Shown here: piece by piece, positions 8,622 through 18,428 of the stretch
Layout of the letters: each line of letters begins with the position of its first letter
Numbering within the stretch: the first letter of the stretch is position 1
NCBI RefSeq assembly: GCF_019968605.1
Contig: NZ_CP082966.1
Span: 3,585,501-3,649,500 of the forward strand
From: Polaribacter litorisediminis
Lineage (GTDB): Bacteria; Bacteroidota; Bacteroidia; Flavobacteriales; Flavobacteriaceae
Reading direction: 5' to 3'
Length of the DNA stretch: 64,000 bases
Notes under the pieces: model-generated
Told to the model about the DNA's origin: nothing
The model's input: the letters and a program-made list of their open reading frames with translations, nothing else
The model's database searches: none
Position numbers and translations under genes: made by a program

Positions 8622-10199
8622 TTATGCGAAATGAGTAGAAATCTCTTTAGCTGCTGCTACTAAAACAGCAATTACTTCGTCTGTTAATTTACCAGCCTTT
8701 AACGTATCTAAAGTGTCTCTATGTTTTGCGTTTAAGTAATCTAGATAATCCGTTTCAAATTTCTTTACCTTATTTACAGGAACATCTTTTAATAAGTTCT
8801 TAGAACCCGCATAGATAATTGCAATTTGATCTTCTACAGTATACGGATCATTTTGTGCTTGTTTTAAAATTTCAACATTACGCTGACCTTTAGAAATTAC
8901 ACTCATAGTTGCCGCATCTAAATCAGATCCAAACTTTGCAAACGCTTCTAATTCACGGTATGCTGCTTGATCTAATTTTAAAGTACCTGCTACTTTTTTC
9001 ATGGATTTAATCTGTGCGTTACCACCAACACGAGATACAGAAATACCTACGTTAATTGCTGGACGAACACCCGAGTTAAATAAATCTCCATCTAAGAAAA
9101 TTTGTCCGTCTGTAATAGAAATTACATTTGTTGGAATATATGCAGAGACATCTCCTGCTTGTGTTTCAATAATTGGTAATGCGGTTAAAGAACCTCCACC
9201 TTTTACAATTCCTTTTAAAGAATCTGGTAAATCGTTCATTTCACTTGCAATTTTATCATCATTAATGATTTTTGCAGCACGCTCTAATAATCTTGAGTGT
9301 AAATAAAATACATCACCAGGATACGCCTCACGTCCTGGAGGTCTTCTTAATAATAAAGAAATTTCACGGTAAGCCACGGCTTGTTTTGATAAATCATCAA
9401 AAATAATTAAAGCAGGTCTTCCAGAATCTCTAAAATATTCTCCAATAGCTGCTCCAGCAAATGGTGCATATACTTGCATTGCTGCAGGATCTGATGCATT
9501 TGCCGCAACGATTGTTGTATATGCCATTGCGCCTTTTTCTTCTAACATATTTGCAATGGATGCAACTGTAGAAGCTTTTTGACCAATAGCTACATAAATA
9601 CAGTATACTGGGTTACCAGCATCGTAAAATTCTTTTTGATTTAAGATAGTATCTAAAGCAACTGTAGATTTCCCTGTTTGACGGTCACCGATAATCAACT
9701 CACGTTGACCTCTACCTACAGGAATCATTGCATCAATAGATTTAATACCAGTTTGTAAAGGTTCTGTTACTGGCTCACGATAAATAACACCAGGAGCTCT
9801 TCTTTCTAAAGGCATTTCAAAGGTAACTCCTTCAATAGGTCCTTTACCATCAATAGGACTTCCTAAAGTATCTACAACTCTTCCTACAATTTCTTCACCT
9901 GCTCTTAAAGAAGCAATGCGTTCTGTACGTTTTACTGTAGAACCTTCTCTAATAGAAGTAGAAGCACCTAATAATACAACACCTGCATTATCTTCTTCTA
10001 AATTTAGAACGATACCCTCTAAACCGTTGTCGAATTCTACTAACTCACCATATTGTACGTTAGACAATCCATAAACACGAGCAATACCATCACCTACTTG
10101 TAAAACGGTACCTACTTCGTTTAACGTAGCCTTTGCTTCAAAATTTGTTAACTGTTGCTTTAAAATTGCTGATACTTCAGCTGGTTTGATACTTGCCAT
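8622..10199 (-). CDS. atpA: ATP synthase F1 subunit alpha
   Basis: A 525-aa alpha subunit. Walker A GDRQTGKS, the [20 protein letters not shown] segment and the visual signature [14 protein letters not shown] are all present, with the N-terminal beta-barrel ([19 protein letters not shown]) first. It holds the non-catalytic nucleotide site of F1. Length is normal for the family. It lies 21 bp downstream of atpH; the following gap to atpG is enlarged by the four-helix-bundle element. Confidence 0.98.
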   Translation of the reverse strand: MASIKPAEVSAILKQQLTNFEAKATLNEVGTVLQVGDGIARVYGLSNVQYGELVEFDNGLEGIVLNLEEDNAGVVLLGASTSIREGSTVKRTERIASLRAGEEIVGRVVDTLGSPIDGKGPIEGVTFEMPLERRAPGVIYREPVTEPLQTGIKSIDAMIPVGRGQRELIIGDRQTGKSTVALDTILNQKEFYDAGNPVYCIYVAIGQKASTVASIANMLEEKGAMAYTTIVAANASDPAAMQVYAPFAGAAIGEYFRDSGRPALIIFDDLSKQAVAYREISLLLRRPPGREAYPGDVFYLHSRLLERAAKIINDDKIASEMNDLPDSLKGIVKGGGSLTALPIIETQAGDVSAYIPTNVISITDGQIFLDGDLFNSGVRPAINVGISVSRVGGNAQIKSMKKVAGTLKLDQAAYRELEAFAKFGSDLDAATMSVISKGQRNVEILKQAQNDPYTVEDQIAIIYAGSKNLLKDVPVNKVKKFETDYLDYLNAKHRDTLDTLKAGKLTDEVIAVLVAAAKEISTHFA

Positions 10200-10220
10200 C
10201 TTTTATAATTTGATGTATAA

Positions 10221-10778
10221 TTAAATTTTTGGGATATAATGACTGTTGTCAAATTCCTTTTTCAATGCATTTAAATAACTAGAGATACTTGCATCGTATT
10301 GCATATCTCCCACACGTAATATAAATCCGCCTAAAATATTTGGATTGATTTCGTTCTCTAAATTAGCTTTATCGCCTGTTAAAGCAACTATTTTTGCCAA
10401 AACTTTGGCTTCAATTGCTTTTGTTAAAGGCACTGCAGTTGTAACTTTTGCAACTTGCATATTCTTATCAAAATCATAAATAATTGCATATTGTTTAGCA
10501 ATTGAATGCAACATTGCAATTCTTTTATTGTCATTTAACAAATGAAATAAACCTAAAGAGATATTGTTTATTTTACCTTTAAATATGGCATTTAAAACAT
10601 TTATTTTATCCGAAGATTTTACGATTGGACTTTCTAACATTACTTCAAAATCACTATTCTCAGAAATTGTCGTAGCAATAAACAACATATCGTTGTTTAC
10701 AGCAGTCTGTTCGTTAGAATCTTTAGCCAGATTTAAGATTGCTTTTGCGTATCGTAATGCTGCTCTTGAATCTTTCAT
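10221..10778 (-). CDS. atpH: ATP synthase F1 subunit delta
   Basis: A 185-aa delta subunit linking the peripheral stalk to the top of F1. The N-terminal RAALRYAKAILNLAK and the C-terminal PNILGGFILRVGDMQYDASI are the family's most conserved parts. It lies 6 bp after atpF and 21 bp before atpA in the usual F-H-A order, so tight co-transcription and stalk assembly are expected. Confidence 0.95.
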   Translation of the reverse strand: MKDSRAALRYAKAILNLAKDSNEQTAVNNDMLFIATTISENSDFEVMLESPIVKSSDKINVLNAIFKGKINNISLGLFHLLNDNKRIAMLHSIAKQYAIIYDFDKNMQVAKVTTAVPLTKAIEAKVLAKIVALTGDKANLENEINPNILGGFILRVGDMQYDASISSYLNALKKEFDNSHYIPKI

Positions 10779-10784
10779 ATTGTT

Positions 10785-11285
10785 TTAATTTAAAGTAATA
10801 TCTTTTAAGATTCCTTCCACCAATGCTAGTTGATCTTTCTTAGATGATAATTCTCTTTTAATTACAGACTCTGCAATATCTATTGATAAATGTGCAACAC
10901 TCTTTTTTATTTCTGCTAAAGCTGCTTGTTTTTCTTGTTGAATAGAAGCTTGTGCAGTTTCAATTAGTTTGGTGGTCACTTCTTTTGCATCCTCTTTTGC
11001 TTCAGCAATCATTTTATCTCTGATGTCTCTTGCCTCCTTCATCATCGCATCTCTTTCAGCTCTTGCTTCTTTGACAAGCTTCGCATTATCTGCTTGTAAA
11101 TTTTGCATTTCTTTACGGGCATTTTCTGCAGCAGCTAAGGCATCTTCAATTCCAGATTCTCTTTCTTCTAAAGATTTTAAAATTGGTTTCCAAGCAAATT
11201 TTACCATCAAAGCTATTAATGCTAGTAATAGTATTGTTGATACTACAAATAATCCTGGAGAAAAGTCGTTTAGTAAAGTTTCCAT
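10785..11285 (-). CDS. atpF: ATP synthase F0 subunit b
   Basis: A 166-aa b subunit: one N-terminal membrane helix (LFVVSTILLLALIALMVKF) followed by a long alanine/lysine/glutamate-rich helix (residues ~35-140) that forms the peripheral stalk dimer. The family segment KFAWKPILKSLEERE lies just after the membrane helix. It is separated from atpE by 128 bp that contain a strong hairpin. Confidence 0.95.
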   Translation of the reverse strand: METLLNDFSPGLFVVSTILLLALIALMVKFAWKPILKSLEERESGIEDALAAAENARKEMQNLQADNAKLVKEARAERDAMMKEARDIRDKMIAEAKEDAKEVTTKLIETAQASIQQEKQAALAEIKKSVAHLSIDIAESVIKRELSSKKDQLALVEGILKDITLN

Positions 11286-11357
11286 TCTATAAATAAATTA
11301 ATTTCTTCTTTTGTTTAATTTTGATGTATTGATTTGAAGCAGATACATAAAAAATTT

Positions 11358-11399
11358 AAAAATAGGTTCTGTAACCAACCGTTACAGAACACTATTTTT
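11358..11399 (-). promoter_or_regulatory. stem-loop between atpE and atpF
   Basis: An 8-bp core stem TTCTGTAA / TTACAGAA with loop CCAACCG is extended past a small bulge by AAAAATAG / CTATTTTT. On the minus strand it lies 15 bp past the atpE stop and is followed by a T-rich tract. It could be a partial terminator or an RNA-stabilising structure that lets the c subunit, needed in ~10-15 copies per enzyme, be made in excess. Confidence 0.6.
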
Positions 11400-11413
11400 T
11401 GTTTTTGTTTGGC

Positions 11414-11623
<210 letters not shown>

Positions 11624-11638
11624 TTAAACAAACTTGTA

Positions 11639-12775
11639 TTAATGAGCTTCTGCGTGATCATCTACCGCCATACCAATAAATAATGCTGAAAGCATTGTAA
11701 AGATATAGGCTTGTAAAAAAGCCACTAAAACCTCAATTAATGTTATAAAAAATGATAATACTAAAGACAATCCTGTTGCACCAACAACCCCTAAAGATTC
11801 TTTAAGTGTAAACATAATTGCTATTAGACTCATTACCACAATGTGACCTGCTGAAATGTTTGCAAACAAACGAACTAATAATGAAAATGGCTTTATAATT
11901 AAGGCACCGGCTAATTCTATAACCGCTAAAATAGGACGAATTAAAACAGGTACTCCTGGCATCCAAATCATGTGCATCCAATATGCTTTTGTACCACTCA
12001 CCGAATAAATTACTAAGGTAAAGATTGCCAAACAAGCTGTAACCGCTAATTGACCTGTAACATTAAATCCTAAAGGTGTTAACCCCGCTAAATTTAAAAC
12101 CCAGATAAAAAAGAAAACCGTTAATAAATACCCTGTAAATCTTCTATAATGTTTTTCACCAATATTTGGTCTTGCAATTTCGTCACGAACATATAAAACC
12201 AAAGGCTCTAAAACTCTTGCAAAACCTGTAGGTACTTTTTTTGTTTTGTATTGATTTGCCAATCGAGAAAACCAGAATAATAACAAGAAACCAATTAACA
12301 AGATACCAACCACACTTTTAGTGATTGAAAAATCTAAAACTTTATGAGCATTTGTAGCATGATGCGTTTCATCAAAAGAAACTGTAGAGGCATCATGATC
12401 TAATTCTAATATTTTACTATGAACTTTAGCAAACTTTAATCCCTTTTTTTCTACGATTACATGACCATCGTCATTATGATGAAATTCTGAAGACATAAAA
12501 GTTACTAAACCTTCCGAAGACCAAATAATTACTGGCAAAGGAAAACCGAAATGTTTTCTTTCTCCCTGATCTGAAGTGTATGAAAACAATGAAAAATCAT
12601 GAGAGTCCTTGATGTGATGCAAAATATAAGCATCTACTTCTTCCTTCGTATTTACGCGTTCTCCATCGTTTTGACTGTCGCTGTGTTGGTCTATACTCGA
12701 AGCAAAAATTGTGGCCGAAGAAAAGGCTAAAATTGCTATTGTAAGAAACTTGATTGATTTTTGTGCAATCTTCAT
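11639..12775 (-). CDS. atpB: ATP synthase F0 subunit a
   Basis: A 378-aa a subunit. A signal-peptide-like N-terminus and ~130 residues of periplasmic, His/Asp-rich sequence precede the membrane core, as is normal in Bacteroidota. The core has the essential Arg in SLLVRLFANISAGH and the C-terminal helix LIEVLVAFLQAYIFTMLSALF. It forms the proton half-channels against the c-ring. A good -7 box lies 28 bp upstream, so F0/F1 transcription may start here independently of the bactofilin/AtpZ genes. Confidence 0.96.
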   Translation of the reverse strand: MKIAQKSIKFLTIAILAFSSATIFASSIDQHSDSQNDGERVNTKEEVDAYILHHIKDSHDFSLFSYTSDQGERKHFGFPLPVIIWSSEGLVTFMSSEFHHNDDGHVIVEKKGLKFAKVHSKILELDHDASTVSFDETHHATNAHKVLDFSITKSVVGILLIGFLLLFWFSRLANQYKTKKVPTGFARVLEPLVLYVRDEIARPNIGEKHYRRFTGYLLTVFFFIWVLNLAGLTPLGFNVTGQLAVTACLAIFTLVIYSVSGTKAYWMHMIWMPGVPVLIRPILAVIELAGALIIKPFSLLVRLFANISAGHIVVMSLIAIMFTLKESLGVVGATGLSLVLSFFITLIEVLVAFLQAYIFTMLSALFIGMAVDDHAEAH

Positions 12776-12802
12776 TGTTAAAATACGCTTTCTAAATTCG
12801 GT

Positions 12803-12811
12803 GCAAAGGTA
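12803..12811 (-). promoter_or_regulatory. candidate promoter of the atpB-E-F-H-A-G genes
   Basis: On the minus strand the sequence is TACCTTTGC, an exact match to the extended Bacteroidota -7 box TAnnTTTGC, 28 bp upstream of the atpB start. A TTTTTT run rather than TTTG occupies the -33 area. Position and match quality make it the best promoter candidate in the window. Confidence 0.6.
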
Positions 12812-12855
12812 TGTAATTAATCAAAAGTAAAAAACATTTTTTTGTCGCTTTTTAT

Positions 12856-13245
12856 TTATTCTTTTTTATTGAGAATTTTAGCCACAAAAAAAGCTTCTGT
12901 TAATAAAAATATGAACGCAGGTATCAGCAGTGACACTCTTGCAATTTGAGGTAAATTTTCTTCTTTAAAGATAGGCCGATAAAAGAGTGCACAGAAAAGT
13001 ACGATTTTTAAGAAAAGAGTTCCTAAATAGATGAAACCAAGTTGAGAAAAAATCTTATCAACATTTGAAAATAGTTTAAAATTTACACAAACTAACAGGG
13101 AAAAACCAAGATGAAATACATACACTTGTTTCAGCGAAAATGGTAAGGTTATGGCTTGTTTCTCTATGTAATTTTGGTGTAAAGAAAAACTTAAAAAAAA
13201 GACTCCAAAAAAAAGTAGAAAATAAATAAAAATACTCTTAATCAT
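12856..13245 (-). CDS. four-helix membrane protein in the ATP synthase cluster
   Basis: A 129-aa protein with four predicted membrane helices (IFIYFLLFFGVFFLSFSL, VYVFHLGFSLLVCVNF, LGFIYLGTLFLKIVLFCALFY, VSLLIPAFIFLLTEAFFVAKIL). Its start overlaps the 3' end of atpZ by 8 bp and it precedes atpB, the position of AtpI-like assembly factors. Likely a Bacteroidota counterpart of AtpI helping c-ring assembly or Mg2+ supply; this is inference from position and topology only. Confidence 0.7.
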   Translation of the reverse strand: MIKSIFIYFLLFFGVFFLSFSLHQNYIEKQAITLPFSLKQVYVFHLGFSLLVCVNFKLFSNVDKIFSQLGFIYLGTLFLKIVLFCALFYRPIFKEENLPQIARVSLLIPAFIFLLTEAFFVAKILNKKE

Positions 13246-13483
13246 TAATTCTATTGGCTTGTTTAATTAATGAATACATGGCTAAAAAGATGGCTAGAAG
13301 TGTAATTGTTTCTGTTAAAAAGGAAGTTTCAAAAGTACGGTCTAACCATTTGCCTAATAAAAAACCAAGGTAAATGGTAAGCCCCATTTGCAAGCCTGCT
13401 CCTGAAAGTTGAATTGCTTTATTGAAAGGCTTTTTGTTTTCCTTTTTTTTGTGGGTACCCGTTTCGTTTTGATTTTTCTCCAT
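13238..13483 (-). CDS. AtpZ/AtpI-family F0F1 ATP synthase accessory protein
   Basis: An 81-aa protein: a charged N-terminus, then two membrane helices (LQMGLTIYLGFLLGKWLD and ETITLLAIFLAMYSLIKQ) with the G-x-x-L-G-x-x-L-G-x-x-LD pattern of the AtpZ/AtpI family, which helps assemble the c-ring. Its 5' end overlaps the bactofilin gene by 65 bp in another frame. The charged N-terminal 25 residues could be dispensable if a later start were used, but no in-frame ATG lies before the conserved part. Confidence 0.75.
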   Translation of the reverse strand: MEKNQNETGTHKKKENKKPFNKAIQLSGAGLQMGLTIYLGFLLGKWLDRTFETSFLTETITLLAIFLAMYSLIKQANRIND

Positions 13484-13871
13484 CCTCTTTTTTTACTTCT
13501 TTCGTACTTACTTTCATTAAACATGAGGCATTGAATGTAGCCCCTGGCTCTACCGAAAGTTTACCAACAATAACATCTCCAGAAATATTGGAGACCGCTT
13601 TTAAAGTAAGCGTTTTCTCCACATTTAATTCCCCAGAAAACCTACCTTCTATATCTGCATTTGTGGCTTCTATTTTACCTTGAACAAAACCACCACTGCC
13701 AATAATAACTCTTCCCTTTGTTTTTAATTCGCCTTCTAAAACCCCATCAATTCTAAAATCTCCATCTGAAATAATCTCTCCTTTAATTGTGGTGTTTTTT
13801 GCAATTACATTTCTTTCCATTTTGTTTGGATTGATTATTTTAGAAGTTTCCTTTTTATCTTTGTTAAACAT
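13419..13871 (-). CDS. bactofilin (polymer-forming cytoskeletal protein)
   Basis: A 150-aa bactofilin. The core runs from residue ~20 (NVIAKNTTIKGEIISDGD) through right-handed beta-helix repeats with GELKTKGRVIIGSGGFVQGKIEA and ISGDVIVGKLSVEPG, followed by a basic, probably disordered tail. Bactofilins self-assemble without nucleotide into membrane-bound filaments. It starts 1 bp after the PorW gene and overlaps atpZ by 65 bp, so the tail shares DNA with the AtpZ N-terminus. Confidence 0.88.
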   Translation of the reverse strand: MFNKDKKETSKIINPNKMERNVIAKNTTIKGEIISDGDFRIDGVLEGELKTKGRVIIGSGGFVQGKIEATNADIEGRFSGELNVEKTLTLKAVSNISGDVIVGKLSVEPGATFNASCLMKVSTKEVKKEDGEKSKRNGYPQKKGKQKAFQ

Positions 13872-13872
13872 T

Positions 13873-16086
13873 TTACTTGGTTAATTGTACTATAATTTCT
13901 TTAGCCTTTTTTCCTTCTTCTGTATTTCCATAACTAACGGCAACAAATTCTAACGCTATTTTATAAGATTCCTTATCTTTAATTTTACCGATTGCAAAAG
14001 CTTTTAAGAGTTCGAATTTAGGAACTAAATCTGAATTAGGAATTGTGACTACAAAAGTATTAATTTTTTCAATTACCTCTTCAAATTTAGAATCTTTGTA
14101 ATCATAATACATTTTTTTATAGGCTGTTTCTACTTCATTTACGGTAACTTCTTCTTTAAAATCTGTATTTGGGTTTAAAATTACTTGCGCAAATTTGGTA
14201 TTCGGATAGTCCGTAAGAATAACCTTTTTATATTTCTCCGCCTTTTCTGTATCTCCCAGATTCGTGTTAATTTGATATAAATGCCAATTGATGGGTAAAA
14301 TTAATTCTTTATTCGGTTGTAAAGAATCCACTCTTTCTAACCTGATTTTTGCTAATTTTTGATTTTTAAATTGCTCTTTATAAATTAATCCTAACTCATA
14401 TAAAGCTTGATTTCGATCTGTTTTTAAACTATCAATTACCTCTTTTTTTGTGGGAATTAAACTTAAATAGGCCTCTATATCGTATTTAACGTTTGCTTTT
14501 GTTACTTGCGCAACATCATCTTTTGCCGCAGTGCCAATGGTGGCTTTTTCAGACCACCTCCAGTTATCTTCTAGTTTTCTTGAACCCCAAGTTTTTTTAA
14601 AGGCTGTTTTTCCGAAACTTAAAGATTGATTATTATAAAAATACCATTTTCCTTTATCCGCAGCTTTTATACCCCCAGCAGTGTTTCCAAATGCCATTTG
14701 ATTTAATCTTAATTGTGCCGCAGCTTCATCTGCCTTTTTTAATTTTTCTATATACGCTTCAAAATAATCTTTTTGATCTTCTTTTGATAAGGTTGCAATT
14801 TTAATAATACTATCATTTGTAGCAACTACTTCTTCAAACTTAATTAAGGATGCTAAATTTCTGTATTTTCTTTTAACACGTCTTATTCGGAGGTTTAAAC
14901 TGTCTTTAGACACTTGTAAAACACTATCATAATAAGCACTTGCATATTGATATTCTGACTCTTTAAAATATAAATTACCTAATTTTTCGTAGGTAAATGT
15001 TTTCTGTTGATCACTACCATTTTTAGCCCTTAAAGAATTGTTGTAAAATACTTTGGCCAATTTAATGCTGTCGTTATCTTGATGCAACACCGCTGTTTGA
15101 TAATATAATTCGTCTAAATACGGTCTATTATCTCTATTTTTTATCAACTTTCGCAACCTTTCTAATACCGCAATAGAAGAAGAATCATTGGTGGTATTTC
15201 TTGCCAATTCGATATTTGCATGAATGCGATATTTATAGGGTGCTTTTTTAAAATTGATTAATCTCTTGTACACTAAGTTTGCAGAATCTTTTTTATTTTC
15301 ATCACTATACATCTGGCCTAAAATAAATAAATTTCTTGCAGATTGTTCTCTATTTTTTAAAGTTCTTGTTGCTAATTGCAACTGTTTTTTTGCTTTCTGT
15401 AAACTATCACTTTTTACATACGCCATTGCGAGTGCTGTATGGCCTTGTTCTTTAATTTCATCGGGTAAATTGGCCTCTAAAGTATCCCTAACCACCAATA
15501 AAAGTTTCATGGTTTCTATGGCCAATTCTTCATTATCCATTCTAATATTTGTTTTGGCTCTCCAAATTTTAGTTTCTGCAATTAAATCTGCATTCGGATA
15601 TTTGGCAATTACATAATTAAATGCTTCTACCGCAGGTACAAAGCGTTGCGAATAGTACCGAGCTTTGCCTAATAAAAAATAAGCATCGTCTATTTGACTG
15701 TTGCGTTCAACTCCATAGATATTCATACCATGTTTCTGAATGGCTTTTACAGCTTTTTCTTCTGCCCTTTCAAACTTAGTTAATTCTTTCTTGTCTTCAT
15801 TTCCACCAAAACCTGCTCCCGGACTGTTGTTAAAAGTGGCTACGACAATTTTGTCTTCTTCAAATTCTATCGGTTCTATGGGCAAACGTTTAAACCAATC
15901 GTCTTTGTAATTGGTGTTTATTTCTTCAAGCCCTTGTTGAAAGGCTTCTTTACCATTAAATAAAACGTTGAATTTTGTTGTTAGTGCATGAAAATTTCTA
16001 TTAATAATGGTATCTTTTTTTGTACTGCAAGAAAAGATGGTTACAAAAATAATGAGGGTAAAAAATATTCTTTGAGTGTTTTTCAC
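13873..16086 (-). CDS. porW: PorW/SprE-type gliding and T9SS lipoprotein with TPR repeats
   Basis: A 737-aa lipoprotein: signal MKNTQRIFFTLIIFVTIFSC with the lipobox Cys at residue 20, then STKKDTIINRNFHALTTKFN, the opening typical of flavobacterial SprE/PorW. The rest is tetratricopeptide-like helical repeats (DAYFLLGKARYYSQRFVPAV..., and C-terminal repeats near ALYELGLIYKEQFKN). PorW is needed for type IX secretion and gliding. It starts with GTG. Its place directly ahead of a bactofilin and the ATP synthase genes matches the arrangement I recall from other flavobacteria. The symbol is from motif and synteny resemblance. Confidence 0.75.
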   Translation of the reverse strand: MKNTQRIFFTLIIFVTIFSCSTKKDTIINRNFHALTTKFNVLFNGKEAFQQGLEEINTNYKDDWFKRLPIEPIEFEEDKIVVATFNNSPGAGFGGNEDKKELTKFERAEEKAVKAIQKHGMNIYGVERNSQIDDAYFLLGKARYYSQRFVPAVEAFNYVIAKYPNADLIAETKIWRAKTNIRMDNEELAIETMKLLLVVRDTLEANLPDEIKEQGHTALAMAYVKSDSLQKAKKQLQLATRTLKNREQSARNLFILGQMYSDENKKDSANLVYKRLINFKKAPYKYRIHANIELARNTTNDSSSIAVLERLRKLIKNRDNRPYLDELYYQTAVLHQDNDSIKLAKVFYNNSLRAKNGSDQQKTFTYEKLGNLYFKESEYQYASAYYDSVLQVSKDSLNLRIRRVKRKYRNLASLIKFEEVVATNDSIIKIATLSKEDQKDYFEAYIEKLKKADEAAAQLRLNQMAFGNTAGGIKAADKGKWYFYNNQSLSFGKTAFKKTWGSRKLEDNWRWSEKATIGTAAKDDVAQVTKANVKYDIEAYLSLIPTKKEVIDSLKTDRNQALYELGLIYKEQFKNQKLAKIRLERVDSLQPNKELILPINWHLYQINTNLGDTEKAEKYKKVILTDYPNTKFAQVILNPNTDFKEEVTVNEVETAYKKMYYDYKDSKFEEVIEKINTFVVTIPNSDLVPKFELLKAFAIGKIKDKESYKIALEFVAVSYGNTEEGKKAKEIIVQLTK

Positions 16087-16208
16087 ACGGATAAATCTAA
16101 ATTAAATAGTTGTTTTTAAAAAACTAAAAGCTCTTATTGATAACTAATTTCTGATGAAAATAGTATAAATAAGAGCGTAAAAATAGTAATAAAATAAGAA
16201 TAGGTTGC

Positions 16209-16904
16209 TTAAACAGAAAAATAGCTCTCTAATTCTTTTAATGTTTCTGTTGATGTTACAATATCTTTAACCACATTTCCTTTGTCTAAAACCACAATAC
16301 GCTCGCAAACTTCGGTTACGTGGGTTAAATCGTGACTAGAAATTAAAACAGTAACTTCTCTATTTTCTGTGAGTTCTTTAATGATGGTTTTTAATCTTAT
16401 TTGTGTTGTTGGATCTAAATTTGCAAAAGGTTCATCTAAAATTACCACTTGCGGATTTCCCATCATTGCAGCCACAATTCCTGCTTTTTTCTGATTTCCT
16501 TTACTTAAATCTCTTAAATATTTTTTCTTCCCAACAATTTCTCCGTTAAAAAACTCATCAAATTGAGATAAAAAACTTTTTACATCAGCTTTGTTCATAC
16601 CTCTTAAATCGCCAATAAACTCAAAATATTCTTCTGCAGTTAAATACCCAATTAAAAAAGATTCATCAATAAAAGAACCTGTAAAAGATTTCCAATCTTC
16701 GCTTTCGTTTACTTGAATGTCGTGATTTATAATAGCTCCAGTTGTGGGTCTTATTAAATCTAATAAAATATTAAAGTAGGTTGTTTTTCCGGCTCCGTTA
16801 TTCCCCACCAAACCAAAACTTTGACCTGTCGGAATTTCTAGAGATTCTATATGTAATACTTCTGCTTTTCCGTATTTTTTTGAAAGTTGCGTAGTTTGTA
16901 TCAT
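16209..16904 (-). CDS. ABC transporter ATP-binding protein
   Basis: A 231-aa nucleotide-binding subunit with Walker A GNNGAGKT, a signature loop degenerate at LSKGNQKKAG (LSGGQ in the consensus), Walker B VVILDEPFANLD and the switch His in SSHDLTH. It follows the DUF5687 membrane protein by 7 bp on the same strand, so the two form one transporter, probably an exporter. It is the last gene of the PadR-led cluster and may be controlled with it, though a 50-bp gap separates the transporter pair from the paralogue array. Confidence 0.92.
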   Translation of the reverse strand: MIQTTQLSKKYGKAEVLHIESLEIPTGQSFGLVGNNGAGKTTYFNILLDLIRPTTGAIINHDIQVNESEDWKSFTGSFIDESFLIGYLTAEEYFEFIGDLRGMNKADVKSFLSQFDEFFNGEIVGKKKYLRDLSKGNQKKAGIVAAMMGNPQVVILDEPFANLDPTTQIRLKTIIKELTENREVTVLISSHDLTHVTEVCERIVVLDKGNVVKDIVTSTETLKELESYFSV

Positions 16905-16911
16905 TTTCTTT

Positions 16912-18378
16912 TTAATTTTCTTGATTAAATGCGTGAATCATTACGTATTTATTTTTGATATACTTTTTTGTGATGGATGCCATTAACTTTTTATGCAATG
17001 CAATGCCTATAAAGCCTAAAATAGCCAAAGTTAAGGTAGCTATTTCAAAACTTACCAACCAATTAATCAATCCAAAAATTGCCATTGGCAGTAACATTAA
17101 AGGAAAACCAATGATCCATTGCACAGCGCCCGTTCCTTGAAAGTTAAAGGCTGCTTTTTCATCTAAATTTATTTTTTTTCTATTAAAGGTTCCTCCATAT
17201 AAAATTACATGTGTATTTACACCAACATTGTAAATCATTGCTGCAAAATGGACTACTAAAATTTTCCATCCGAAGTAAACATACGGAATTCCTAAAAGAA
17301 AAAGAGCAACAACACTAATCGTCATAATTGTAAATTTTGATTTTAAATAACGCTCGTATTTAAAATTTTGACTCATGAGCATTTTGTAATAACTGCTGTC
17401 CCAAGCCGGAATAAATTGCCCAAAATTGATTAAGAAGGTACCTGTTGAAAATATCCCAACCAAAACATAAATGACCTCAACATCTTTTAGAGCCGATTGT
17501 GGATAAAAATACAACCCATATAACAAACCAAGTGCCAGCATCCAAATACCAGATTTTGTTCGTTTATTTCGCCACATTAAACGTAAATCGTTTTTAATAA
17601 ATGGCGCTAAATCTCCTAATCTTTCTGTAAAAGATAAATCTGCAGAGCTTACCTCTTTTGTTTTTTCTGATATCAACGCATCTAAATACACTTCATTTCG
17701 CAATTGTTTGTAATTCAATACATACAACACCAGTAAAATAATTGCAAAAACGATGACTGTTATCGGATTTTGGTAGATGAAATCGAATCCTGTACCTACA
17801 AACCCAGGTAAATTGAACAACTCAAAATATTGCACTATATAACCTCCTAGAAGTATGGCTATTAATGTTCCGAAAGCAATATTATTTTTGTTGATTAAAA
17901 AGTTCAGAAAATTTACAGATTGAATTATTAAAATTACTGTAAATAACCAGCCTAAAACTCCTGACACATCATACCCTTCTTTGATTAAAACAACCGAAAA
18001 CGGAATATAGAAAAACAACCCCATGATATTGAAAAATGACAAAGAAGATTTTGCCAAAATAAAATGAACAATTTTACTTTTTTTAATCGGTAATACTAGC
18101 AGTGGTTTAATATTCATTACAGGTAGTTTCTGCATAAGATACCTGAAAACTAAATCGCCAACGATGGCATACATTAAAAAGGAGTTGACCAATACTAAAG
18201 GATCTTGATCTGGGAATTGCTTTTTAAGAATGAAATACCCTCCGATTCCTACAACAAGAAAAGAAGCTGCAAAGTACAGCGCAAAAAAGACCAAAAGGAT
18301 GTTTAAAAAAACACTCTTTTGCCAATTGGCAGACCTAAAATATTGTTTCCATTCTAATTTTAAAAAGTGTGAAATCAT
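16912..18378 (-). CDS. DUF5687-family ABC transporter membrane protein
   Basis: A 488-aa integral membrane protein with about 11-12 hydrophobic segments. It opens ISHFLKLEWKQYFRSANWQ and has an internal cytoplasmic segment with FIKNDLRLMWRNKRTKSG, which resembles the DUF5687 family that pairs with ABC ATPases in Bacteroidota. The substrate is unknown. The neighbouring ATPase gene starts 7 bp after its stop. Confidence 0.8.
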   Translation of the reverse strand: MISHFLKLEWKQYFRSANWQKSVFLNILLVFFALYFAASFLVVGIGGYFILKKQFPDQDPLVLVNSFLMYAIVGDLVFRYLMQKLPVMNIKPLLVLPIKKSKIVHFILAKSSLSFFNIMGLFFYIPFSVVLIKEGYDVSGVLGWLFTVILIIQSVNFLNFLINKNNIAFGTLIAILLGGYIVQYFELFNLPGFVGTGFDFIYQNPITVIVFAIILLVLYVLNYKQLRNEVYLDALISEKTKEVSSADLSFTERLGDLAPFIKNDLRLMWRNKRTKSGIWMLALGLLYGLYFYPQSALKDVEVIYVLVGIFSTGTFLINFGQFIPAWDSSYYKMLMSQNFKYERYLKSKFTIMTISVVALFLLGIPYVYFGWKILVVHFAAMIYNVGVNTHVILYGGTFNRKKINLDEKAAFNFQGTGAVQWIIGFPLMLLPMAIFGLINWLVSFEIATLTLAILGFIGIALHKKLMASITKKYIKNKYVMIHAFNQEN

Positions 18379-18428
18379 ATATTAGTTTTTAGTTAGTTAT
18401 ACTATTAGTAAAGAAACGATACGTTTTG

